Shown piece after piece: positions 1-5,508 of a stretch of 13,060 nucleotides of DNA. The notes under the pieces are model-generated. The model was not told the origin of the DNA. It ran no database searches and saw only the letters and a program-made list of their open reading frames with translations. The stretch spans positions 1-13,060 of the forward strand of contig NZ_CAPJ01000042.1 of assembly GCF_000331775.1 (NCBI RefSeq). Reading direction: 5' to 3'. Source of the DNA: Xanthomonas translucens pv. translucens DSM 18974. Its GTDB lineage: Bacteria > Pseudomonadota > Gammaproteobacteria > Xanthomonadales > Xanthomonadaceae. Numbering within the stretch: the first letter of the stretch is position 1; the number at the start of each line of letters is the position of its first letter. Made by a program: the position numbers and the translations under genes.

Positions 1-89
1 GGATGGCACAGGTCGATCTGGTTCTCCAGGCGAGAACGGAACAGGTCTTCGGCAGGACGATCATCAGCGGCGGGACGACGGTTGCGCAT
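1..89 (-). CDS. IS5-family transposase, N-terminal fragment (runs off window)
   Basis: Reading the minus strand from the ATG at 89-87 gives a protein that starts MRNRRPAADDRPAEDLFRSR and continues LENQIDLCHP to the window edge. This R-rich opening followed by a 'LENQIDL.HPL' type segment is what I remember from the N-terminal dimer/DNA-binding domain of a widespread xanthomonad IS5-family transposase. The catalytic DDE domain would lie outside the window, so activity cannot be judged. It differs from the transposase at the right edge, which is of a different IS5 subgroup. Only 29 codons are visible, so the family call rests on a short stretch. Confidence 0.65.
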   Translation of the reverse strand, partial: MRNRRPAADDRPAEDLFRSRLENQIDLCH

Positions 90-204
90 GCTCGGAAAGT
101 GCAAGAAAACCGCACAGAGACTAGCGAAAACTGGCAAGCACAGCACCCCTCATCATGCTTCCAATGCTTGTTCTACAAGGCGATGTGGGGTTCTTCAGGG
201 GCGA
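1..204 (-). mobile_element. IS5-family insertion sequence, left-edge fragment (5' end of the element)
   Basis: The region holds the start of a minus-strand transposase gene (codons at 3-89) preceded by about 115 bp of untranslated IS end. The outer boundary is placed near 204 because a C-rich end (minus-strand reading TCGCCCCTGAA) abuts CTAA at 205-208, which fits the YTAR targets used by many IS5-family elements. The other end lies outside the window, so neither the matching terminal repeat nor the target duplication can be verified. The boundary is an inference; the transposase N-terminus is the firmer part. Confidence 0.6.
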
Positions 205-278
205 CTAATCACTGGTACGGACGGTGGGGGCAGGTCACTCTCACGTTACAATCCGGGTCATTAATATAAGGATGAGGA

Positions 279-638
279 ATGAGGGTTAAAATAATTTCAT
301 TGTCGGCCTTTGTTTTTGCCATATTGATGAACGGAGTTGGCTGCTCGGTCAGCGAAAAGGCTGTGTATGGAGACTTGCAGGCGCTTGACCTTCAATATGC
401 TGAAAACAGAAGTGATCTGCTTGTCGCGAAGATTGGGACTGAAAGTGCTGTGCGTTTCCGAGGCGGGGGGGGGGGGCGTGTTTGGTGGGCGTTGAACCAA
501 TTGAGTAAAGAAAAAGAAATTTACTCGTTTCCAGCCAATGGATTGACTCCCACTTGCCGCGCGATTGATAAACTGAAGCAGAGCGCGCGCCTAGACGGAG
601 ATTTTGAGAAAAAAGCCTATTCGACTTGCAAGAAGTGA
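279..638 (+). CDS. hypothetical small exported protein, probable lipoprotein, with in-gene poly-G tract
   Basis: A 119-residue protein that I do not recognise. The start is set by an AAGGA at 268-272, six bases before ATG. Residues 1-21 look like a signal peptide: basic MRVK followed by a hydrophobic stretch to about residue 17. Cys22 in NGVGC could be a lipidated cysteine, although Gly at -3 makes the lipobox atypical. The mature part is polar, with a glycine run at residues 62-66 encoded by 12 consecutive G, then a VWW motif, and ends in CKK. GC is about 48% by my hand count against roughly 65-70% around it, which suggests acquisition from outside. It sits beside an IS end with no obvious partner gene. 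The G run could switch the gene by slippage. Function unknown; coding status is likely because of the good RBS and signal peptide. Confidence 0.6.
   Translation: MRVKIISLSAFVFAILMNGVGCSVSEKAVYGDLQALDLQYAENRSDLLVAKIGTESAVRFRGGGGGRVWWALNQLSKEKEIYSFPANGLTPTCRAIDKLKQSARLDGDFEKKAYSTCKK
465..476 (+). repeat. poly-G tract (12 G) inside the lipoprotein gene
   Basis: Twelve uninterrupted G follow GGC at 462-464 and encode most of the glycine run. Loss of one G would bring the TGA at 493-495 into frame and gain of one would bring the TAA at 506-508 into frame, so either change truncates the product to under 80 residues. Tracts of this length are prone to slipped-strand mispairing and also to sequencing error. 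Confidence 0.85.
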
Positions 639-655
639 AGGCTATGCAAGTCGAA
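620..655 (+). terminator. 11-bp perfect inverted repeat spanning the lipoprotein stop codon
   Basis: TTCGACTTGCA (620-630) is the exact reverse complement of TGCAAGTCGAA (645-655), with a 14-nt loop that contains the stop codon TGA (636-638). No run of T follows directly, so this is not a textbook intrinsic terminator. It could protect the mRNA 3' end, act as a weak terminator, or be a relic of an inserted element. The repeat itself is certain; the role is not. Confidence 0.45.
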
Positions 656-1109
656 ATCTCAGGTTCAAGTAGGATTTTATCGCATATCTGCGCTCCTCAT
701 GGCAACCTGTCTCCGTCGTCCAGGCCACTTCACCCATCATGGTTGGGGGACGGAGGCCAGAACCTCCACTCAAGCGCCGACGACCAAAGGCCTCGCGTGC
801 GAGGCATTGCTTTTGGGCCTAGAGGCTTCTTGATCAGTCTGGCGCCGGGCAGGCCTGCGGTTCCGGCAGACGGCGAACAGTGCGAGCACCGGCCCGCAGA
901 TGGCGCCAGCGCCGCAACGGTCCCCGCTGCGTCGCTGCGACCGACTACCGAGTCATCCTCGTGATGGTGACGACGTGCCGATCGCGGCGGTGCCCGGCAC
1001 TCCGGCGTCGCGCGACTTGCATAGGGTTCGCCGCGCGCGGAGGTCCGGGTCATGGCGCGGAAGGGTCGGTGCGCATGGCGATGCATGCCGGCACGGCCGG
1101 GATTATCCT
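639..1109. other. 471-bp stretch with no recognisable gene
   Basis: No reading frame here gives a protein I recognise. The open frames on both strands are the kind expected by chance at this GC content, with arginine- and proline-rich translations and no credible ribosome binding sites. The segment holds a short hairpin near 790-805 and probably the promoter of the aminotransferase, but I cannot point to convincing -35 and -10 boxes. GC rises from AT-richer near 640 to core-genome levels by about 850, so the border between the acquired segment and the ancestral chromosome may lie in this interval. Confidence 0.5.
790..814 (+). terminator. candidate intrinsic terminator (short hairpin plus T-rich tail)
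   Basis: GCCTCG (790-795) and CGAGGC (800-805) are perfect complements with a 4-nt loop, followed by ATTGCTTTT. A six-pair GC-rich stem with a short T run could end plus-strand transcription from the lipoprotein gene. The T run is interrupted and sits a few bases away from the stem, so the call is tentative. Confidence 0.3.
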
Positions 1110-2318
1110 ATGCCGATGACGACCTCCTTTCAGTTCTCCCGCCGTGCGCAGGCGCTGACCAGTTCGGCGATCCGCGAAATCCTCAAGGTCACCGAGCGTC
1201 CGGAGGTGATCTCCTTCGCCGGCGGACTGCCGTCGCCGGACACGTTCCCGGTCGCGCGCATGCAGTACGCCTGCGACAAGGTGCTGCGTGAAGCGCCGCA
1301 GGCCGCGCTGCAATATGGTCCGACCGAAGGCTATCTGCCGCTTCGCGAATGGGTGGCCGCGCGCCTGAGCCGCGACGGCGCCACGATCCGCCCCAGCCAG
1401 GTGCTGATCACCACCGGCTCGCAGCAGGGCCTGGACCTGCTCGGCAAGGTGTTCATCGACGAAGGCAGCAAGGTGCTGGTGGAGACGCCGAGCTACCTGG
1501 GCGCATTGCAGGCGTTTTCGCTGTTCCAGCCGGCGTTCGCGGCGATGCAGTCGGACGACGACGGGCTGGTGGTGGACGCGCTGGACGACGCGCAACTGGC
1601 CGGCGCGCGCTTCATGTACTGCCTGCCGAATTTCCAGAACCCGACCGGGCGGCGCTTGCCGCTGCACCGGCGCCAGGCGCTGGTCGCGCGCGCGGCCGCG
1701 GCCGGCGTGCCCATCGTCGAGGACGACCCCTACGGCGAGCTGTGTTACAGCGGCGACACGCTGCCGAGCCTGCTGTCGATGCATCCGGACGCGGCCATCT
1801 ATATGGGCTCGTTCTCCAAAGTGCTGGCGCCGGGCCTGCGCCTAGGCTTCGTGGTGGCGCCGGAAGCGGTGCACGCCAAGCTGGTGCAGGCCAAGCAGGC
1901 GGCGGACCTGCACACGCCTTCGTTCAGTCAGCGCATCGTCTACGAGGCGGTGCAGGACGGCTTCCTGGATGCGCACATTCCCTCCATCCGCACCCTGTAT
2001 GCGAGCCGCTGCCAGCAGATGCTCGCGGCACTGGAGAAATATTTTCCCTCGCAGGTACGCTGGAATCGTCCTGCCGGCGGCATGTTCATCTGGGTCGAAT
2101 TGCCGGCCGGCATGGACGGCGGCGCGCTGCTGGCCAAGGCGATCGAGCGTAACGTCGCCTTCGTGCCGGGCGCGCCGTTCTTCGCGGTCGAGCCGCAGCG
2201 CAACACCTTGCGCCTGTCGTTCGTGACCGTGCCGGAAGCACGCATCGAGACCGGCGTGCGCATCCTCGGCGAACTGCTGCAGGCCGAAATCGCCGCGCAT
2301 CGCGGCGCGGCGACCTGA
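1110..2318 (+). CDS. PLP-dependent aminotransferase, fold-type I (2-aminoadipate transaminase/LysN-like)
   Basis: A 402-residue class I/II aminotransferase of the group that resembles the catalytic half of MocR-type regulators and LysN-type 2-aminoadipate aminotransferases; it has no GntR DNA-binding domain. Visible marks are SFAGGLPSPDTFP at residues 35-47, NPTG at 177-180 (PLP ring contact region), EDDPYGEL from 204 (the Asp that holds the pyridine nitrogen and a Tyr), and SFSKVLAPGLRLG with Lys237 as the probable Schiff-base lysine. The frame is open back to 900, but the upstream part is low-complexity Arg/Gly/Pro and homology begins around RRAQALTSSAIREIL, so I start at ATG 1110, which has GGGA at 1099-1102; ATG 1116 is the alternative. 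Expected role is cytosolic transfer of amino groups between an amino acid (2-aminoadipate, aromatic or branched-chain) and 2-oxoglutarate. The substrate cannot be read from sequence. The MOSC gene follows 22 bp downstream, probably co-transcribed. Confidence 0.9.
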   Translation: MPMTTSFQFSRRAQALTSSAIREILKVTERPEVISFAGGLPSPDTFPVARMQYACDKVLREAPQAALQYGPTEGYLPLREWVAARLSRDGATIRPSQVLITTGSQQGLDLLGKVFIDEGSKVLVETPSYLGALQAFSLFQPAFAAMQSDDDGLVVDALDDAQLAGARFMYCLPNFQNPTGRRLPLHRRQALVARAAAAGVPIVEDDPYGELCYSGDTLPSLLSMHPDAAIYMGSFSKVLAPGLRLGFVVAPEAVHAKLVQAKQAADLHTPSFSQRIVYEAVQDGFLDAHIPSIRTLYASRCQQMLAALEKYFPSQVRWNRPAGGMFIWVELPAGMDGGALLAKAIERNVAFVPGAPFFAVEPQRNTLRLSFVTVPEARIETGVRILGELLQAEIAAHRGAAT

Positions 2319-2340
2319 TCCGGCACCCGGGCGCCTGCGC

Positions 2341-3051
2341 ATGAACCCGGCTGCGGCCTTGAACCTGAGCGTGGACGCGGTGCTGGTCGGCCGTGTGCAG
2401 GAGTTCACCCGGCCCGGCAGCCGCAGTGCGATCGCCAAGTGGCCGCTGTCCGGGCGGTTGCGGATCGGGGTCGAAGGCCTGGAACTGGACGAGCAGGGCG
2501 ACCGCCGCGTGCACGGCGGCCCGGACAAGGCGCTGCACCACTATCCGCGCGATCACTACGCGGCCTGGCGCCAGGAACTGGGTGCGCACGCCTTGCTGGA
2601 CGCACCCGGCGCGTTCGGCGAGAACCTGAGCACGCAGGGCGCCACCGAGGCCGACCTGTGCCTGGGCGACCGGCTGCGGCTGGGCACGGCGCTGGTCGAG
2701 GTGTCGCAGTCGCGGCAGCCATGCTGGAAGCTGTCCGACCGCTTCGGCGTGGCCGCGCTGGCGCGGCGCGTGCAGGAAAGCGGCCGTACCGGCTGGTATT
2801 ACCGCGTGCTGCAGCCGGGCGAGGTCGCCGCCGGCGACCGGCTGGTGTTGCTGGAACGGCCGTATCCGGGCTGGTCGTTGGCCCGCTTGATCGAATTGCT
2901 GTATCGGCGCGAGCTGGACCTGGCGCAGCTGGAGCAGGTGCTGGCGTTGCCGCTGGTGCCGAACTGGCGCGTACTGTTCGAGCGGCGCCTGGCCCAGCGC
3001 GAGGTCGAATGCTGGGACAAGAGGCTGCTGGGCCAGCCGGCGGCCGAGTAA
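2341..3051 (+). CDS. MOSC domain protein, YiiM-like (3-alpha domain at C-terminus)
   Basis: A 236-residue protein of the YiiM branch of MOSC (molybdenum cofactor sulfurase C-terminal) proteins. It shows VHGGPDKALHHYP at residues 57-69, FGENLS at 92-97, GDRLRLG at 109-115, and SRQPCWKL, in which Cys128 is the conserved cysteine expected to bind molybdenum cofactor. The last third (about 175-230, from PGWSLARLIELLYRR) fits the three-helix '3-alpha' domain that follows MOSC in this branch. In E. coli, YiiM and YcbX are Moco proteins that help detoxify N-hydroxylated base analogues such as 6-hydroxylaminopurine; a similar N-oxide/N-hydroxyl reductase role is inferred here. ATG 2341 has no strong Shine-Dalgarno sequence, which suggests coupling to the aminotransferase 22 bp upstream. 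Length agrees with the family. Confidence 0.9.
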   Translation: MNPAAALNLSVDAVLVGRVQEFTRPGSRSAIAKWPLSGRLRIGVEGLELDEQGDRRVHGGPDKALHHYPRDHYAAWRQELGAHALLDAPGAFGENLSTQGATEADLCLGDRLRLGTALVEVSQSRQPCWKLSDRFGVAALARRVQESGRTGWYYRVLQPGEVAAGDRLVLLERPYPGWSLARLIELLYRRELDLAQLEQVLALPLVPNWRVLFERRLAQREVECWDKRLLGQPAAE

Positions 3052-3081
3052 GGCTCGCAACTTGCCGCCCCCGTGCTCGCA

Positions 3082-3284
3082 GCAAGTCCCTGTAGGAGCG
3101 GTTTCAACCGCGACGAGCGGAGCGTTGGACCTTGCGGCTTCGGACACTGTCGGGGCTGAAGCCCCTCCTACAGTGCACCTGGCATGTCGATCGCAAGTCC
3201 CTGTAGGAGCGGTTTCAACCGCGACGAGCGGAGCGTCGGACCTTGCGCCTTCGGATACAGTCGGGGCTGAAGCCTCTCCTACAG
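3082..3284. repeat. two tandem REP/BIME-like units (111-bp spacing)
   Basis: Two near-identical 92-bp units at 3082-3173 and 3193-3284 begin GCAAGTCCCTGTAGGAG and end CTCCTACAG. Each unit is two REP-like palindromes head to head: TGTAGGAG followed by hairpin GCGGTT-TC-AACCGC, then, after a spacer, GTCGGGGCT-GA-AGCCCC and CTCCTACA, whose ends complement the start (8 bp in copy 1, AGCCTCTCC in copy 2 costing one pair). The GTAG head plus GC hairpin is the standard form of REP sequences mobilised by RAYT transposases (TnpA-REP) in Pseudomonas, Stenotrophomonas and Xanthomonas. No RAYT gene is in the window. The array lies just past the MOSC stop and may act as a transcription end or mRNA stabiliser there. 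Confidence 0.85.
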
Positions 3285-3303
3285 TTGAGTCGGCTTGCTC
3301 GCC

Positions 3304-3380
3304 GCAAGTCCCTGTGGAAGCGACTCCGGGGGGCCTCGGGCTGTCAGTCGCGATGAGCGGCGTGCTGGACTCTCCGGCTT
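3304..3380. repeat. third, degenerate REP-like unit
   Basis: GCAAGTCCCTGT recurs at 3304, again exactly 111 bp after the previous copy. The first hairpin is altered to GCGACT (3320-3325) ... AGTCGC (3346-3351) with about 20 bp of new loop sequence, then GATGAGCGG resembles the GACGAGCGG of the intact units. After that similarity fades, apart from scattered matches such as CCGGCTTCG near 3377. It looks like an old copy of the same unit that has decayed or been rearranged. Confidence 0.65.
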
Positions 3381-3448
3381 CGCATGCTCTTGGCGCTCGA
3401 GCGATTGCCGTTGCCGACCAACGCCACAGCCCCGCACCCCTGTCGCAG

Positions 3449-3477
3449 ATCGCCACAAACCGCTACCTTGTGGCGAT
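3449..3477 (+). promoter_or_regulatory. 10-bp inverted repeat ending inside the dapB start codon
   Basis: ATCGCCACAA (3449-3458) and TTGTGGCGAT (3468-3477) are exact complements around a 9-nt loop, and the second arm includes the A and T of the dapB ATG. There is no Shine-Dalgarno sequence between the arms. If transcribed, the hairpin would hide the start codon; on DNA it could be an operator. If transcription begins near the ATG (TACCTT at 3464-3469 is a weak -10 candidate), the message would be leaderless. Confidence 0.5.
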
Positions 3478-4192
3478 GACCAGTTCCCCCGTACGTGTGT
3501 TGATTCATGGTGCGTCCGGCCGCATGGGCCAGGCGTTGTTGCGCCTGGCCGCGCAGGACCCGGCGCTGCAGGTGGTGGCGGCGGTGATCCGGCGGGCGCC
3601 GGCGCAGCGCGTCGTCGATGGGGTGCCGTACTTCGCCGCGGCCGAACTCAACGGTGCGCCGGCGTTCGACGTGGCGGTCGATTTCAGCCTGCCGCAGGGC
3701 TTCGACCCGGTGCTGGCGCTGTGCGTGGCGCGCGGCGCGGCGCTGGTGTCCGGCACCACCGGCCTGGACGCGGCGCAGCGGCAGGCGTTGGCCGACGCGG
3801 CGACACGCATCCCGCTGATCTGGGCGTCCAACTTCAGCCTCGGCGTGGCGGTGTTGAACGACCTGGTGGAACGCGCCGCCGCGGCGTTGCCGGGCTGGGA
3901 CTGCGATATCGTCGAATCGCACCACGTGCACAAGCAGGACGCGCCGTCCGGCACCGCGCTGACCCTGGGCGAGGCTGCCGCGCACGGCGGCGCGCAGCCG
4001 CGCTACGCCAGCCTGCGTGCCGGCGACATCGTCGGCGAGCACCTGGTGCAGTTCGCCGGACTCGGCGAACGGGTGGAACTGGTGCACCGCGCCAGCAACC
4101 GCGACATCTTCGCCCGCGGCGCGCTGCATGCCGCCGCGCGCCTGCCCGGCCGCGTGCCCGGGGCCTACCGGTTGCGCGACCTGCTCGACTGA
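3476..4192 (+). CDS. dapB: 4-hydroxy-tetrahydrodipicolinate reductase DapB
   Basis: DapB reduces 4-hydroxy-tetrahydrodipicolinate to tetrahydrodipicolinate with NAD(P)H in the cytosol, the second committed step of the lysine/diaminopimelate pathway that also feeds peptidoglycan. The 238-residue protein has the N-terminal Rossmann nucleotide site GASGRMG (12-18), SGTTG (92-96), the catalytic-loop signature SHHVHKQDAPSGT (148-160) with catalytic His149/His150 region and Lys153, and RAGDIVGEH (181-189) before a C-terminal VHRASNRDIFARGA. It is shorter than E. coli DapB (273), mainly from a missing loop between residues 171 and 180, before RAGDIVGEH, as in the xanthomonad proteins I remember. The open frame extends upstream through the REP repeats but is not coding there. 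ATG 3476 is chosen by homology; GTG 3470 is two codons upstream. The absence of a Shine-Dalgarno sequence and the adjacent inverted repeat are unusual. Confidence 0.95.
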   Translation: MTSSPVRVLIHGASGRMGQALLRLAAQDPALQVVAAVIRRAPAQRVVDGVPYFAAAELNGAPAFDVAVDFSLPQGFDPVLALCVARGAALVSGTTGLDAAQRQALADAATRIPLIWASNFSLGVAVLNDLVERAAAALPGWDCDIVESHHVHKQDAPSGTALTLGEAAAHGGAQPRYASLRAGDIVGEHLVQFAGLGERVELVHRASNRDIFARGALHAAARLPGRVPGAYRLRDLLD

Positions 4193-4217
4193 ACGGCGCT
4201 TTCACATAAACGTCTGG

Positions 4218-4243
4218 CGCGGACAGGTCCGCGTCGGTACAAT
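4218..4243 (+). promoter_or_regulatory. candidate carA promoter with 7-bp palindrome
   Basis: CGCGGAC (4218-4224) and GTCCGCG (4227-4233) form a perfect inverted repeat with a 2-bp centre, 26 bp after the dapB stop. TACAAT at 4238-4243 is a good -10 box match, but the sequence 17 bp upstream (TGGCGC at 4215) is a poor -35. If this promoter is real, the palindrome covers the spacer, a natural operator position for arginine or pyrimidine control. A transcript beginning near 4250 would have about 100 nt of leader before carA. Confidence 0.4.
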
Positions 4244-4300
4244 TCTCGCTCGCCTGTTACCCATCGCCACGGACCCGGAGAAGCGCCGAGTTCGCGGTTT

Positions 4301-4352
4301 CTTGCAGCCGCAAGTTGGTGGGGCAGGGTTCCTCTCTCCCCAAGGCGAACCC
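4301..4352 (+). promoter_or_regulatory. carA leader hairpins around the ribosome binding site
   Basis: Two possible stems precede carA: CTTGC-AGCC-GCAAG (4301-4314), and GGGTTC (4326-4331) with GAACCC (4347-4352). The second places the ribosome binding site AAGG (4342-4345) in its 15-nt loop and ends two bases before the GTG start. The complementarity is visible; any role in translational control is inferred. Confidence 0.35.
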
Positions 4353-4353
4353 C

Positions 4354-5508
4354 GTGACTCAACCCGCAATCCTTGTCCTTGAAGACGGCACCGTGTTCGA
4401 GGGCGAATCCGTAGGCGCCGCCGGCCTGTCCGTCGGCGAAGTGGTATTCAACACCGCGATGACCGGCTACCAGGAGATCCTCACCGATCCCTCCTATGCC
4501 CGTCAGCTGGTCACCCTGACGTACCCGCATATTGGCAACACCGGTTGCACCGACCAGGACGACGAAGCCGCCCAGGTGTGGTCGGCCGGGCTGATCGTGC
4601 GCAGCGTGCCGCGCCGTCCCAGCAACTGGCGCAGCCAGGTGTCGCTGCCGGACTGGCTGATCCAGCGCGGCGTGGTCGCCATCGCCGGCATCGATACCCG
4701 CAAGCTGACCCGCATCCTGCGCGAGAAGGGATCGCAGAACGGTGCGGTGATGGCCGGTGAGGTGAACGTGGACATCGCGCTGGAAGCGGCGCGCACCTTC
4801 CCGGGCCTCAAAGGCATGGACCTGGCCAAGGTGGTCTCCACCGATAAGGCCTATCCGTGGCGCGACGGCCAGCTCGACCTGGACAGCAACGCGTTCGCCC
4901 AGGCCGCACCGACGTACAAGGTCGTCGCCTACGACTACGGCGTGAAGCTCAACATCCTGCGCATGCTCGCCGAGCGTGGCTGCGAGGTCACCGTGGTGCC
5001 GGCGCAGACGCCCGCCGCCGAGGTGCTGGCGATGCAGCCGGACGGCGTGTTCCTGTCCAACGGCCCGGGCGATCCGGCGCCCTGCGACTACGCGATCGCG
5101 GCGATCAAGCAAATCGTGGCCAGCAAGATCCCGACCTTCGGCATCTGCCTGGGCCACCAGTTGCTGGCGCTGGCTGCCGGCGCGCAGACCCTGAAGATGG
5201 GCCACGGCCACCACGGCGCCAACCATCCGGTGCAGGACCTGGACAGCGGCCGGGTGATGATCACCTCGCAGAACCACGGCTTCGCGGTCGATGAAGCGTC
5301 GCTGCCGGCCAACGTGCGGGTGACCCATCGCTCGCTGTTCGACGGCACCAACCAGGGTATCGAACTGACCGACGCGCCCGCTTTCAGCTTCCAGGGCCAC
5401 CCGGAAGCCTCGCCGGGCCCGCGCGATGTGGCGCCGTTGTTTGATCGGTTTACGGCGTTGATGCGGGACTCGGGACTCGGGACTCGGGACTCGGGCTCGA
5501 TGCAGTGA
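4354..5508 (+). CDS. carA: carbamoyl-phosphate synthase small subunit (glutaminase) CarA
   Basis: CarA hydrolyses glutamine and passes ammonia through a tunnel to CarB for carbamoyl phosphate synthesis, the shared precursor of arginine and pyrimidines. The N-terminal CPSase domain starts [20 protein letters not shown] and includes [21 protein letters not shown]. The C-terminal class I glutamine amidotransferase domain has FGICLGHQ with nucleophile Cys265, and GHPEASPGP with His349 and Glu351 completing the triad (E. coli Cys269, His353, Glu355). The start is GTG 4354 with AAGG at 4342-4345; the frame is open further upstream but homology begins here. At 384 residues it matches E. coli (382), but the final 14 residues (about 371-384, [14 protein letters not shown]) are encoded by GGGACTC heptamers belonging to an inserted element, so the native C-terminus was replaced or extended. 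The TGA overlaps the GTG of the next gene. Confidence 0.97.
   Translation: MTQPAILVLEDGTVFEGESVGAAGLSVGEVVFNTAMTGYQEILTDPSYARQLVTLTYPHIGNTGCTDQDDEAAQVWSAGLIVRSVPRRPSNWRSQVSLPDWLIQRGVVAIAGIDTRKLTRILREKGSQNGAVMAGEVNVDIALEAARTFPGLKGMDLAKVVSTDKAYPWRDGQLDLDSNAFAQAAPTYKVVAYDYGVKLNILRMLAERGCEVTVVPAQTPAAEVLAMQPDGVFLSNGPGDPAPCDYAIAAIKQIVASKIPTFGICLGHQLLALAAGAQTLKMGHGHHGANHPVQDLDSGRVMITSQNHGFAVDEASLPANVRVTHRSLFDGTNQGIELTDAPAFSFQGHPEASPGPRDVAPLFDRFTALMRDSGLGTRDSGSMQ
5465..5500 (+). repeat. left arm of 36-bp inverted repeat, GGGACTC heptamer array
   Basis: Four perfect tandem GGGACTC heptamers (5465-5492) are followed by a degenerate GGGCTCGA (5493-5500). The whole 36 bp matches the reverse complement of 5866-5901 at 33 of 36 positions by direct comparison. 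Five GGG runs separated by 3-4 nt also satisfy the G-quadruplex consensus on the coding strand. It lies within the last codons of carA. Confidence 0.9.

Noticed and set aside
655..680. tRNA T-arm remnant (GGTTCAAGTAGGA) as an attachment site
   Set aside because: Only the T-loop-like words match; no acceptor stem, anticodon arm or second copy can be found nearby.
900..1109. N-terminal extension of the aminotransferase to ATG 900
   Set aside because: The added 70 residues are Arg/Pro/Gly-rich with no domain, the family length is met from 1110, and a plausible ribosome site precedes 1110.
3082..3380. CRISPR array
   Set aside because: There are only three units of about 92 bp with about 19-bp spacers, internal palindromes and a decayed third copy; this is REP/BIME structure, not 25-40 bp repeats with unique spacers, and no cas genes are present.
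3062..3475. Upstream extension of the dapB frame through the repeats
   Set aside because: It merely translates the REP-like units in an open frame; DapB homology begins at VRVLIHGASGRMG just after ATG 3476.
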